IMG/VR virus record: IMGVR_UViG_3300009499_000028
Span: 1 to 20,326 of that record
Length of the DNA stretch: 20,326 nucleotides
Source of the DNA: a virus
Direction: 5' to 3' (one strand)
In this document: piece after piece, positions 1 to 8,218 of the stretch
Layout of the letters: the number at the start of each line of letters is the position of its first letter
How positions within the stretch are numbered: position 1 is the stretch's first letter
Program-made: the position numbers and the translations under genes
The notes under the pieces: generated by a model
Databases searched by the model: none
What the model saw: only the letters and a program-made list of their open reading frames with translations
Told to the model about the DNA's origin: nothing

Positions 1-1134
1 AAATCGGTCCCCACCATCAGGCTCAGCCATCTCTCCAGTACTCAGCTCAAGGCTTTTGCTATCGCTGACAACAAGACTGGTGAGCTCTCCGAATGGGAAG
101 AAGAGAAACTCTCTGAGATGCTTCAGGAGCTCGACATCGAAGGCTTCGACCTCGAGCTTACCGGTTTCTATGATCAGGAGCTCGACAGCCTGTTGGCCGG
201 ACTCAAAGGCGATTCCTTACCCGGGGCCGAAGCGGAACGAGAAGATACGGTCCCGGAGAAACCAACGAAGCCCCTTACCAAGCCGGGCGACCTTTGGATC
301 CTCGGGGAGCATCGGCTTCTCTGTGGCGACAGCTCGAACGAAGCTGATGTGAAGCGGCTCATGGACGGCAAGCGATTCGACCTCTTAGTTACCTCGCCTC
401 CCTACAACATCGGTAAGACTTACTCCAAATACCGAGACGACAAGGAATACCGGGAGTATCTAGCCTTCATCGAGAAGGTCTTCGCCCTGGCCTATCGGCA
501 CATGAAAAGCCACAGATACGTCTGTGTAAATATCGGCCGCGAAGCCACTGTCAACACATCGGCTCACTACGCCTACGTCCTGGAGGGTATTGGATATCAC
601 TTTTTCAGGAACATTTACTGGATAAAACCCTTCGGTGCCGGGAAACCCACAGCCACTTTGAGGTTTCCGTTCCCACGCTACTACAATCCTAAGCTGATCA
701 CCGAAAAGATTGTCATCTACACCAATGAGCTGGAAGGGGCGCTGCCGCAGGAAGCGGAGATAATGTTAGTCTACGACAAGGACTATGTCCGTGGATCCAG
801 ACCACCGAAATCGGAGAAGATCCCGATGGAGCTTCTTTCGGGCTATATCGGGAATGTCTGGTACATGCAGCCCGAGACGCAGGCCTTTCAATTACACCCG
901 ACACCCTTCCCGGTTCTGCTAGTCGAACTCTGCTCACGATTTTTCGCCTTCGAGGGGGAAATCATCTACGAGCCCTTCGTGGGATCCGGCACCGCCATTA
1001 TTGCAGCTGAGAAGACCGGGCGCCGCTGCTACGGCATGGACATCGATCCCAAATACTGTGACGTCGCGGTGAAACGCTGGGAGGAATACACTAGCAGCAA
1101 AGCCAAACGCTTCAAAAAGGGAAGGGTGGCTTGA
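1..1134 (+). CDS. ParB-like / DNA methyltransferase fusion (5' partial)
   Basis: Transfers a methyl group from S-adenosylmethionine to an adenine N6 or cytosine N4 in DNA. In phages this class protects viral DNA or marks it for packaging. Frame 1 is open from the first base, so the gene starts upstream; ATG 118 is only an internal methionine. The first ~75 codons match the end of a ParB-like nuclease domain (FAIADNKTGELSEW, then LELTGF), a domain often fused to phage methylases. The catalytic motif TSPPYN lies at 391-408 and the SAM-binding FVGSGT at 976-993. The order catalytic-then-SAM is that of the beta class (PF01555 family). The stop TGA (1132-1134) touches the next gene, which suggests translational coupling. 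Target base and sequence cannot be read from the protein. Confidence 0.92.
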   Translation, partial: KSVPTIRLSHLSSTQLKAFAIADNKTGELSEWEEEKLSEMLQELDIEGFDLELTGFYDQELDSLLAGLKGDSLPGAEAEREDTVPEKPTKPLTKPGDLWILGEHRLLCGDSSNEADVKRLMDGKRFDLLVTSPPYNIGKTYSKYRDDKEYREYLAFIEKVFALAYRHMKSHRYVCVNIGREATVNTSAHYAYVLEGIGYHFFRNIYWIKPFGAGKPTATLRFPFPRYYNPKLITEKIVIYTNELEGALPQEAEIMLVYDKDYVRGSRPPKSEKIPMELLSGYIGNVWYMQPETQAFQLHPTPFPVLLVELCSRFFAFEGEIIYEPFVGSGTAIIAAEKTGRRCYGMDIDPKYCDVAVKRWEEYTSSKAKRFKKGRVA

Positions 1135-1135
1135 T

Positions 1136-1603
1136 GTGGGACGCAAAGTATCTCAGCAGAAACGGACACGGATGTTTAAAGTCTGGTCTCGAAGTCGGGC
1201 TGAGTCATTTGTCTCACAATTATGTAAGGTTCAAATCAGGACTGTTAAAAGATACCGCAAACTCGACAATTGGGATAAACGGCTAAAGGAGATAGAATTA
1301 AAGGTTCAAAAGAAAGTTGATTATGACATTCAGAAAGAGCATGAAAGGAACCTCCGACTTATCCTAGCTGGGAAAAACTATATCATCCGCGAAATGACTA
1401 GCGGTGATATTAAAGCCAAGCTGGGAGATATTTCGGAGCTGATACGAACCGAGCAATTATTGGTTGGGAAGCCGGATACTTCGATCAATTTACAGATTTC
1501 AGATGAGCGAATTGCCGAAGCCTTAGAGTTACTTCGGGCCTTTGGTGGAAAGGGTATTAAATCCCTTGCTGACCAAATAGCAAAAGATGAAAAAGCGAAG
1601 TAA
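1136..1603 (+). CDS. Terminase small subunit (probable)
   Basis: Probable DNA-recognition subunit of the packaging motor, acting with the large subunit encoded next. The 155-residue product has an N-terminal helix-turn-helix-like stretch around residues 20-48 (FVSQLCKVQIRTVKRYRKLD, then NWDKRLKEI). This is the pattern of small terminases and phage HTH proteins that read a site and then oligomerise. The remainder is helical and charged. Start GTG 1136 has a Shine-Dalgarno run AAGGGAAGGG (1117-1126) about 9 bases upstream. ATG 1172 is a possible later start. The gene is much more AT-rich (one sampled 60-base line is about 35 % GC) than both neighbours, so it may have been acquired separately. 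Family assignment rests on the HTH plus the position directly before the large subunit. Confidence 0.75.
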   Translation: MGRKVSQQKRTRMFKVWSRSRAESFVSQLCKVQIRTVKRYRKLDNWDKRLKEIELKVQKKVDYDIQKEHERNLRLILAGKNYIIREMTSGDIKAKLGDISELIRTEQLLVGKPDTSINLQISDERIAEALELLRAFGGKGIKSLADQIAKDEKAK

Positions 1604-3176
1604 GATCGGCAGAGGCCTGCAGGCCTGCGCCACGCTTTTCATGGCATTCCCCGAGACCCGGCGGAAGCTGGCCGACCATAGCATCCGCTTCTTTGCCTGG
1701 TACTACCTCGGATTCGACCTGTCCGAATGCCAGGAGCGGTGGATCTACGAGATGATAAGGACCCGCCGAGGCTTGGTCCTGGCCCCCGCCGGGCACGGCA
1801 AGACCGAAGCGATCGCCCGCGTGCTGGTCCTGTGGCTGGTAGCCAGGAACCGGAACTTGCGCATACTCATAACCATGAAATCCGAGGACCTTGCGATCAA
1901 GAGCATCAAAGTCATCAAGCAGGAGCTGGAGACCAACCAGCGCCTGATAGCCGATTACGGATCCTTCTACGATCCCGCCAACGTCTGGCAGGCGCGGGCG
2001 ATCACCGTCCGGCGGGACGCCAATCTCAAGGATTCGACCGTGGAGGCCGTGGGGATGCTTGGTGCCATCACCGGTAGCCGATTCGATGTCATAATATTTG
2101 ATGACATCATCGACGTTCTGTCGGTACAGTCTGAGTCCGTAAGGGCCAAAACGGAAGATTATGTCGACGGCACCCTCATACCAAGATTAGAGCCTGACGG
2201 GGTTGTCTGGGCCATAGGCACCAGAAAGCACTACGACGATATCTATAACCATTTCCTGAAGAATCCCACCTGGGTTTGTGTTGAGGAAAAAGCCATCATC
2301 CGAGAACCCGCAAAATGGGATATCGTCAAACGTGAAGAACCGATTGTCCTGGATGACGGCACCGAGCAGTGGTATGAACCGGTTATCTACAGCGATGACC
2401 AGGGTGAATGCCTATGGGATGACCGATGGTCGATGAAGCTTCTGCTTCTCCATCGCTTCACTATTGGCACTGTTGTATTTGACCGAGAGTATCAGAACAA
2501 GATAGTCAGTGATGAAACTGCTTTGTTCAAATTAGCATGGCTGGAACAGTGTCGGGATGAGACCCAAAGTTATGTGTCGGGTCAGTTGTCTGCCAATCAA
2601 AAGTCCCAATATGTAGCTATCATTCAAGGGGTGGACCCGTCATTGATAGCTTCCAAAAAGGAGGCTGAGGCGAAGGACTCCGACTATATGGTGATAGCCA
2701 CTATCGGCCTTCGCTCTAATGGCAAGAGAGACTTGCTTCATCTATTTAGAGATAGGGGTCTATCTCCCGCTATGGTGGAGAATATGATAAAGGTAGTCTA
2801 TCATCAGTTTGACCCCGAGTATTGTTTCATAGAATCGAACTCCTTTGGAGCCATTCACGCTCATAATCTGATAGAGAATACAGGGATGAGATTGGTCCGC
2901 CATCATACGGGAGTTCTCAAACAGGACCTGTATAAGGGAGTGCCTTCGCTGTCGGTCCTGTTCGAGAATGTCAAGTTTGGCCTCCCCTATGCCACGCCCA
3001 AAGACCAACAATTGACCGATATTTTTATCAATGAATTCTACCGTCTGGGGAGTGAGGCTCACGATGATATTGTTATGGCGATGTGGATTGCCGAGTCCGG
3101 AATTGCTCGGTTTCTAACCTCCCAGGCGGCCAGAAGAAGGAACATTCAGAGAGTAAGATCAGCAAGAAGAAGATAG
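1587..3176 (+). CDS. terL: Terminase large subunit
   Basis: ATP-driven DNA translocase and endonuclease that cuts concatemeric phage DNA and packs it through the portal. The 529-residue length is normal for the family. The ATPase domain shows Walker A APAGHGKT (residues ~66-73), Walker B DVIIFDDI (~167-174, acidic pair D172/D173) and a coupling-type segment WAIGTRKHYDDIY. The C-terminal RNase H-like nuclease shows QGVDPS, FIESNSFG and AHDDIVMAMW (~491-500), which carry the expected metal-binding acids. The start overlaps the small subunit by 17 bases and has no clear Shine-Dalgarno; ATG 1641 is an alternative. Composition changes inside the gene: sampled lines of the ATPase half reach 65-68 % GC, while lines after ~2100 fall to 37-47 %. 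This suggests a mosaic gene. Confidence 0.95.
   Translation: MKKRSKIGRGLQACATLFMAFPETRRKLADHSIRFFAWYYLGFDLSECQERWIYEMIRTRRGLVLAPAGHGKTEAIARVLVLWLVARNRNLRILITMKSEDLAIKSIKVIKQELETNQRLIADYGSFYDPANVWQARAITVRRDANLKDSTVEAVGMLGAITGSRFDVIIFDDIIDVLSVQSESVRAKTEDYVDGTLIPRLEPDGVVWAIGTRKHYDDIYNHFLKNPTWVCVEEKAIIREPAKWDIVKREEPIVLDDGTEQWYEPVIYSDDQGECLWDDRWSMKLLLLHRFTIGTVVFDREYQNKIVSDETALFKLAWLEQCRDETQSYVSGQLSANQKSQYVAIIQGVDPSLIASKKEAEAKDSDYMVIATIGLRSNGKRDLLHLFRDRGLSPAMVENMIKVVYHQFDPEYCFIESNSFGAIHAHNLIENTGMRLVRHHTGVLKQDLYKGVPSLSVLFENVKFGLPYATPKDQQLTDIFINEFYRLGSEAHDDIVMAMWIAESGIARFLTSQAARRRNIQRVRSARRR
1613..1626. repeat. 14-bp perfect palindrome near terS/terL junction
   Basis: AGGCCTGCAGGCCT is its own reverse complement. 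It lies just after the end of the small terminase gene, in the first codons of the large subunit, where composition jumps from AT-rich to GC-rich. It could be a packaging or recombination site, or chance in GC-rich coding DNA. No function is shown. Confidence 0.35.
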
Positions 3177-3180
3177 GGAT

Positions 3181-4755
3181 ATGGCTGAAGCCACAAAACG
3201 AAAGAAAGCCAGAGAGGGAGGCCGAATGGTCCTCAACATCAGGACCATAGGCCAAATCCTAAAGGCAGAGGAGCCTGTCTCCAGAATCCAAGACCCTTTC
3301 TCAGATCTCTATGGTGGGCGGGACGCTATTATCAGCCCGCCTTACAGCCCTCTCCAATTGGCCCAAATGGTCGAGATCTCGGACATACTCCAGCAGTGTA
3401 TCTCCGCAATGGCCACCAACGTTGATGGATTTGGCTATGAGCTGGTCAAGCCGGAGTTTCTGAAGGAAGAAGCGGTAAATGAAGCGGAGGCAGAGGAGGA
3501 GAAAAAGAGACTTGAGGGATTGTTCGACTACTGCAATCCTGGGGAGAACTTCACTATCCTTCGCCAGAAACTGCGGGTGGACTTGGAGGCTACAGGGAAT
3601 GGCTATATTGAGGTAGTCCGCAATCGGCGTGGTGAGGTTTCCGAGTTCTATCTTCTACCGGCCTACACGGTCAGGATGACTCAGACTGATAAGGAATGGA
3701 CTCCGTTTACTCAGCGGGTGATGGATTCGGAGACAGGTCAATATGAGGAAGTGAGCAGAAAGAAAAAGTTCCGGCGTTATGTTCAGGTTCTGTCGGGAGC
3801 CAGAAAAGTATTTTTTAAGGAGTTCGGTGACCCTCGAACTATAAGTGCCAAGACCGGTGAAGAGATTCAAAGAGGAGATCTAGCTAATGAAGCATTGGCT
3901 TTCAAGATTTACTCCCCCTACAGCGTCTATGGGCTGCCCCGTTGGCTGGGGACTTTACTTGGCCTGATTGGCTCCCGGAAGGCGGAGGAGATCAACTACC
4001 TCTATTTCGACAACAAGACCATTCCACCTTTGGTTATAACAGTTTCTGGAGGCGCCCTCACTGGAGAGACCATAGACAAATTGGAAGATATCATCAACAA
4101 GCAGATAAGAGGGACTCGGAACTTCCATAGTGCCCTGATTCTGGAAGCGGTTCCCCATAGTGCCTCAGTGATTGAAGGAGAGAAGATCACGCCGGTCAGA
4201 ATTGAGGTCAAGCCTCTGACCCAGTTCATCCAGAAGGATGCCCTATTTGGTCAGTATAGAAAAGACAACAGTGCTGCCACTCGATCAAGCTTCCGTCTCC
4301 CGCCTTTATATGTGGGAAAGGCAGAGGACTATACTCGAGCCACGGCGATGGAATCTGCCCGGGTGGCGGAGGAACAGGTATTTGAGCCAGAGCGAAGGGC
4401 TTTTGACTATGCTATCAACCGAACACTCCTTGCCGATATGCAAATCAACTACTGGAGATTCAAAAGTCTGGGTGGAAAGACCAGCGACGACGCTGACATA
4501 GTTAAGGGGATGGCTGGAGTCAAGGAGGCCATTCCTATTGGTATCATCCTTGAGGCGGTGGCTGATATGCGGAACGTTCCGGTGGGAGATATTCCCCAGG
4601 AGCTGTATCACATTCCGCTTGGAGCTTTGATGTCAGGGATGGCCGAACTCCCGGAATGGGGAGAGGAAGCCACTGAAAAATCGGTCCGTTATCTGATGAA
4701 GGTGAGAGAGAGGTTGTCCAGCTATATAGAGAAGAGCCGTCAGGGGGGAGAGTGA
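3181..4755 (+). CDS. Portal protein
   Basis: Forms the dodecameric ring at one capsid vertex through which DNA enters and to which the neck attaches. The 524-residue length fits. The conserved C-terminal region SSFRLPPLYVG followed by AEDYTRATAMESARVAEEQV is typical of PBSX/HK97-type portals, where the xFRxPP block precedes a long crown helix. The N-terminal part has the expected WLGTLL and YFDNKTIPPL segments before the clip and stem. ATG 3181 follows terL by 4 bases with a weak ribosome site. In-frame ATG 3226 has a better one (GGGAGG at 3216-3221) and could be the true start, shortening the protein by 15 residues. The stop overlaps the next gene as TGATG. Confidence 0.93.
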   Translation: MAEATKRKKAREGGRMVLNIRTIGQILKAEEPVSRIQDPFSDLYGGRDAIISPPYSPLQLAQMVEISDILQQCISAMATNVDGFGYELVKPEFLKEEAVNEAEAEEEKKRLEGLFDYCNPGENFTILRQKLRVDLEATGNGYIEVVRNRRGEVSEFYLLPAYTVRMTQTDKEWTPFTQRVMDSETGQYEEVSRKKKFRRYVQVLSGARKVFFKEFGDPRTISAKTGEEIQRGDLANEALAFKIYSPYSVYGLPRWLGTLLGLIGSRKAEEINYLYFDNKTIPPLVITVSGGALTGETIDKLEDIINKQIRGTRNFHSALILEAVPHSASVIEGEKITPVRIEVKPLTQFIQKDALFGQYRKDNSAATRSSFRLPPLYVGKAEDYTRATAMESARVAEEQVFEPERRAFDYAINRTLLADMQINYWRFKSLGGKTSDDADIVKGMAGVKEAIPIGIILEAVADMRNVPVGDIPQELYHIPLGALMSGMAELPEWGEEATEKSVRYLMKVRERLSSYIEKSRQGGE

Positions 4756-4949
4756 TGCCGATACCGAAGCCAGGCAAGAAGGAAAAGAAGAATGACTTTA
4801 TGAGCCGCTGTATGGGGGATGATGTTATGAACAGGGAGTATCCCCAAGCCAAGCAGCGGTTCGCCATCTGTAATCGGCAGTGGGAGAATAAGAGCAAGTC
4901 GACTCTTGGGGACTTGATAAAAGCCACTGCCTTCTCTGTGGAAAAATGA
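4755..4949 (+). CDS. Small Cys-containing phage head-region protein
   Basis: A 64-residue basic protein with the segment FMSRCMGDDVMNREYPQAKQ then RFAICNRQW. I recognise this as a small motif (SRCM..E......QR.A.C..QW) recurrent near portal and protease genes in phage genomes, with no function known to me. The two cysteines and the conserved Trp suggest a compact fold. ATG 4755 overlaps the portal stop (TGATG) and follows GGGGGGAGAG; GTG 4752 would add one residue. Its last ~15 residues (TLGDLIKATAFSVEK) resemble the C-terminus of the probable scaffold at 8219-8587, suggesting a shared docking partner. Confidence 0.8.
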   Translation: MPIPKPGKKEKKNDFMSRCMGDDVMNREYPQAKQRFAICNRQWENKSKSTLGDLIKATAFSVEK

Positions 4950-4959
4950 GGACTAAAGG

Positions 4960-6120
4960 GTGTCTGAGGTTTTAACCAGACAGACAAGACGACTAAATAT
5001 ACTGCCAGGGGCGTTGGCGTTAAATCTACACCCGTTAGGTCTGACCGTTGATGAGGCATTGGCGGCTCGAGAGGCTCTCGAGGGGACTTTAGAGGCAATT
5101 CTGGGCTGCGAGATATGTAAGGCTGGCGAAGGAAATCCCCTCCCATTCGAGAGGGCTATGGTTGAGCTTCTCTTCAGTGAGTGGGGAAAGGCAACAAAGA
5201 AGGGGACCGCTGTGGCAGTCGAGGGATTGATGGCCAGAAGTGGCGATCTGAGCCCGGAGGAGATGGAAGGCATACTGGACATACTCGACAATACCATAGA
5301 GGAGAGTTTCGGTAGAGGAGTAGAGGGTGAGACCTACAAGATATTCAATGGAGCCTACAGAAAGGGAAAGACAGATATCTACCACAGATTCAGAATGGAG
5401 AATGTCTTAGACTGGGATGCTTTCGATAGCCACGCTATAAACTGGCTGGACAAACATCATCTCTATTGGATTGGAGGTTATTATGACAAGACGATCTCTG
5501 GCAAGATAGGCAGGGCGATCGGTGACGGGATGAAGGAAGGATTGGGACGGGAGGCCATCGGGGAACGTCTCAAGGGCTTCTTCCAAAAATATCCTGGCAT
5601 CTCCAATAAACCTGATGTCTACTGGAGAGGATTGGCGGCGAATGGAATGAATCGAGCCCGCAACTTTGGAATGATAAAAGGCTATCAGGAGTTAGGTATA
5701 GAATACTTGGAAGTCCTGGCGGTGATGGATGAGCGGACTTCTGAAATATGTAAGATGATGAATGGCAGAATCATTCCGGTGGCCAATGCTGCTGGCCAGA
5801 GAGACGCTATGATGGCAGCCGAGAGTCCGGAAGATGTGAAGACTATTTCTCCTTGGCTCAAACCAGCTCAACTCAAGGGACTGGACACTAAAGGCATTAT
5901 GGGCAAAGGAGTGATTATGCCACCTTACCACTTTCACTGCCGAACCACAGTGGTCGAGAAGCGCGGTCAGACACCCAATGTCTTTGCCTTGTCTGGAAGT
6001 GCCTATATCAAATGGCAGTATCCTAAGGATATTGTGACTCCTCAAGAGAGAAAGCGATATAGAGCCAAAATGAGAAGGGAGTATAAGCGGAGAGGGATAT
6101 TGCCTGGGATGAAGCCCTGA
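4960..6120 (+). CDS. SPP1 gp7 / Mu F-type head morphogenesis protein
   Basis: Minor head protein of the Mu gpF/SPP1 gp7 family (PF04233). In characterised phages it binds the portal, is present in few copies, and affects DNA retention and ejection. The C-terminal half carries the family hallmarks: VMDERTSEICKMMNGRIIP (~residues 254-272) and YHFHCRTTVV (~323-332), where the H-x-H-C-R-T block is diagnostic. The N-terminal ~100 residues include C-x2-C (ILGCEICKAGEG), which may bind metal. The start GTG 4960 has an AGGACTAAAGG ribosome site. It sits directly downstream of the portal, the usual order in Mu and SPP1. Length (386) is normal. Confidence 0.88.
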   Translation: MSEVLTRQTRRLNILPGALALNLHPLGLTVDEALAAREALEGTLEAILGCEICKAGEGNPLPFERAMVELLFSEWGKATKKGTAVAVEGLMARSGDLSPEEMEGILDILDNTIEESFGRGVEGETYKIFNGAYRKGKTDIYHRFRMENVLDWDAFDSHAINWLDKHHLYWIGGYYDKTISGKIGRAIGDGMKEGLGREAIGERLKGFFQKYPGISNKPDVYWRGLAANGMNRARNFGMIKGYQELGIEYLEVLAVMDERTSEICKMMNGRIIPVANAAGQRDAMMAAESPEDVKTISPWLKPAQLKGLDTKGIMGKGVIMPPYHFHCRTTVVEKRGQTPNVFALSGSAYIKWQYPKDIVTPQERKRYRAKMRREYKRRGILPGMKP

Positions 6121-6131
6121 GGAAATAAAAG

Positions 6132-6755
6132 ATGGCTGACTATGGCGACATTGTAACTCGACTTGCGGTAGACTCGAACATCCTGCGAATCTACCCTAAC
6201 GCTCTGGTTCAGATATATGAATCTGGGACCAGCAACCTCATCTGGGAGGGAACAGCTGACGCTAATGGCAACTGGGATGTTCCTACTCTGACCACAGGCA
6301 AGTATGACATCAAGGTAGATGGCCAGATAAGACGAACCGTTCACCACGTCAAGGCTGACCATACTCACATTCCTCCTGAGTCCTGGATGTGTTTCAAAGG
6401 AGGAGGCATCACATCCGACCAGGATGAGTCCAATGCTGTGATGGTTTATGGTAGTGAGGTAGGTGGGACCATCACCAAAGTGATAGTCTTGGTTCAAACT
6501 GTAAGTGCCACTGGGGATATGTATGTTCATATCCTGAAAGGTGTCAGTGAGGGTGGGGCTATTCTAACAGTGGCCAGTGATTCGGTCTGGAATCATAGAG
6601 TGTATCCTGGCAGTGCCTGTTATAGGTATATGCACGAGGATGACAACCCTGGCATAGATGTGGCGGCAGGTGAGGCCGTGACTATTGGGATTGACTTCGT
6701 CGCCACTCAGGTTCAGGGATTGACAGTTTTGATGGTGTTTGAACCCAGCTCTTAA
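6132..6755 (+). CDS. Two-domain beta-rich structural protein (possible head decoration/fibre)
   Basis: A 207-residue protein of unknown function, probably in the virion. Residues ~20-75 look like a small transthyretin/carboxypeptidase-regulatory-like beta-sandwich (ALVQIYESGTSNLIWEGTAD then ANGNWDVPTLTTGKYDIKV). Residues ~90-207 form a second beta-rich domain homologous to the whole of the next protein: both have GG-x-IT, a TG-x6-LKG-xS block, a V-x-PG-xA-x2-R block and a final F-x-P. The start ATG 6132 follows TGAGGAAATAAAAG. It lies between the head morphogenesis and protease genes, so a head surface or accessory role is likely. No signal peptide or membrane segment is seen. Confidence 0.75.
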   Translation: MADYGDIVTRLAVDSNILRIYPNALVQIYESGTSNLIWEGTADANGNWDVPTLTTGKYDIKVDGQIRRTVHHVKADHTHIPPESWMCFKGGGITSDQDESNAVMVYGSEVGGTITKVIVLVQTVSATGDMYVHILKGVSEGGAILTVASDSVWNHRVYPGSACYRYMHEDDNPGIDVAAGEAVTIGIDFVATQVQGLTVLMVFEPSS

Positions 6756-6770
6756 AAGAAAGAGATAGTT

Positions 6771-7181
6771 ATGAATTGGAAGAGAGCTTTTCGCTTGGCT
6801 CAAAGAGAGCCTGTTGCCTACGTTTTTTTCAGTGGGGGGAACATCACAGGGGATGTCACCGAGGGTGTGCAGTCTATGATTTATTGTCCTGGTAAAAAAG
6901 GACGGATTGTCAGACTGGAGTTGGCAGCGCAAGCTGTGAACTCCACTGGGAATGTTGTCATTCACCTTTTGAAGGGCAACTCCTACGGGTCGACAGCTTT
7001 GGATTTGACTGCCTCTGCTGCCTCAATCACAGTCAATCCGGGTGCTGCTTGTAAGCGGTTCGTTCAGCAAAAGAAGGTGGACATTCCCGTCGACGCCAAC
7101 GACTGTTTTCTTCTGGGGGCAGCCTTCACTGCTACTGCTGTCGGAGGTGTCACTCTGATTGCTCACTTTGTCCCTGATTGA
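6771..7181 (+). CDS. Single-domain paralogue of the preceding beta-rich protein
   Basis: A 136-residue beta-rich protein aligning with the C-terminal domain of its upstream neighbour: SGGNITGDVTEG against GGGITSDQDES, NSTGNVVIHLLKGNSYGS against SATGDMYVHILKGVSEGG, and VNPGAACKRF against VYPGSACYRY. It lacks the neighbour's N-terminal small beta domain. This is an old tandem duplication, since DNA similarity is weak while the protein pattern is clear. Function is unknown. Position among head genes suggests a capsid surface or accessory protein. ATG 6771 lies 15 bases after the previous stop behind a purine-rich AAAGAAAGAGATA leader. Confidence 0.75.
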   Translation: MNWKRAFRLAQREPVAYVFFSGGNITGDVTEGVQSMIYCPGKKGRIVRLELAAQAVNSTGNVVIHLLKGNSYGSTALDLTASAASITVNPGAACKRFVQQKKVDIPVDANDCFLLGAAFTATAVGGVTLIAHFVPD

Positions 7182-7206
7182 AGGTAGGAAGAAAGTTACT
7201 ACGGAA

Positions 7207-7224
7207 CCTTATAAATATATAAGG
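7207..7224 (+). promoter_or_regulatory. AT-rich inverted repeat before protease gene (possible promoter or hairpin)
   Basis: CCTTATA-AATA-TATAAGG is a perfect 7-bp inverted repeat with a 4-base loop in one of the longer gaps (56 bases) of the operon. It directly abuts the ribosome site AAGGAAGGAAAG of the protease gene. It could be a -10-like promoter element (TATAAG with TTACTA 16 bases upstream), a translation-tuning hairpin, or chance AT-rich sequence. Confidence 0.25.
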
Positions 7225-7237
7225 AAGGAAAGTTGTA

Positions 7238-8203
7238 ATGGGTGATAAAATCAAACCTGAAGCAAAATACAAGCTGATCAATGTGAATGTGTTTGAGATG
7301 ACCCTCACGGGTTCTCCTGCAGTCCCGGCGGGAACATTTCTTCTTCTGAAGTCAACCACCATTCCCGATGGTGAAGAGGCTTTCATAAAGCCTACTCTCT
7401 TCAAGGCTATCGATAAGACCAAGAGGCAGGTGTTCGGTTATTGCCTTGTTCCCGATCAGCCAGACTATCAAGGAGATGTTGTTTCCGCTGAGGAAGTGGA
7501 AAAAGCCTGCCACTCCTTTATGCGGAACCTGTCCTATAACGAACAGCACGCTACAGGTGGAGGCCTCGAACATTCGATGTTCGCAGATGTGGGCTATCCC
7601 GTCCAGAGCGTGGTGGACACTAATGGCTGCCTCGGGGAGGGGGTCAGTAAAGGTGGAGGTATCAAAGGGGCGTGGTGGATTGGAATGCAAGTCACCAATG
7701 GAGATATCTGGGAGGCCATTGAAAAGGGAGAGATTAAGGGCTTCTCTATCGGGGGAACTGGCAAGCGAATCCCCATTGGCGATAAGGAAACGTCTGGGGG
7801 CTTGGCCAAGATTTGGGGGGCGATGAAAAAGGTGGTTGGCGAAGCCCGAAAGGACGAAGAGGGGCCTATTTCATATCTGGAGGCCTATCAATCCACCAGA
7901 GTTCGTGATGACCTCTATGATATGTTCTCCGCCCTTACCAGAAGTATCTTCAGCATTCTGGACACGGACAAGCTTGAGCAGCCTGCGAAGTTGGAGGCAA
8001 TAGCCACCACAGTGGACCAGTTCAAAAACGCTATGGTCTCATTCATCCAGGTGATAAAGGCTGGTCGAGAGCTGAGCACCGCAAATGTCGCCACCATAAG
8101 TGAGGCAGAGAGGGCTTTGGCAAGTGCCTTAGAGGGACTCCAGTCTATTCTGAGTCGGATTCAGGATAAGGAGGATAAAGGTAAAAAGAAAACCTCCAAA
8201 TGA
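7238..8203 (+). CDS. XkdF-type prohead protease
   Basis: Serine protease of the PBSX XkdF family (PF14550-like) that processes scaffold and capsid proteins during head maturation. The short leader VFEMTLTGSPAVPAGTFLLL (residues 18-37) is of the kind often found on these proteases. The catalytic domain follows: VFGYCLVPDQPDYQGDVVSA (~65-84), EHSMFADVGYPVQS with candidate catalytic His112, GAWWIGMQV (~144-152), and GFSIGG with candidate nucleophile Ser170. Residues ~200-321 are helical and charged and end in a Lys-rich tail, resembling a built-in scaffold segment. The ribosome site AAGGAAGGAAAG is strong. The gene precedes the scaffold and major capsid genes, the normal order. Confidence 0.87.
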   Translation: MGDKIKPEAKYKLINVNVFEMTLTGSPAVPAGTFLLLKSTTIPDGEEAFIKPTLFKAIDKTKRQVFGYCLVPDQPDYQGDVVSAEEVEKACHSFMRNLSYNEQHATGGGLEHSMFADVGYPVQSVVDTNGCLGEGVSKGGGIKGAWWIGMQVTNGDIWEAIEKGEIKGFSIGGTGKRIPIGDKETSGGLAKIWGAMKKVVGEARKDEEGPISYLEAYQSTRVRDDLYDMFSALTRSIFSILDTDKLEQPAKLEAIATTVDQFKNAMVSFIQVIKAGRELSTANVATISEAERALASALEGLQSILSRIQDKEDKGKKKTSK

Positions 8204-8218
8204 GAAGGAGAAAACCGA

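Noticed and set aside
56-352. 98-codon plus-strand frame overlapping the methylase
   Set aside because: Ser/Arg-rich out-of-frame shadow of the ParB-methylase reading frame.
4544-5146. 200-codon minus-strand open frame across the portal, small protein and head morphogenesis genes
   Set aside because: It crosses three well-supported plus-strand genes and has no domain-like features.
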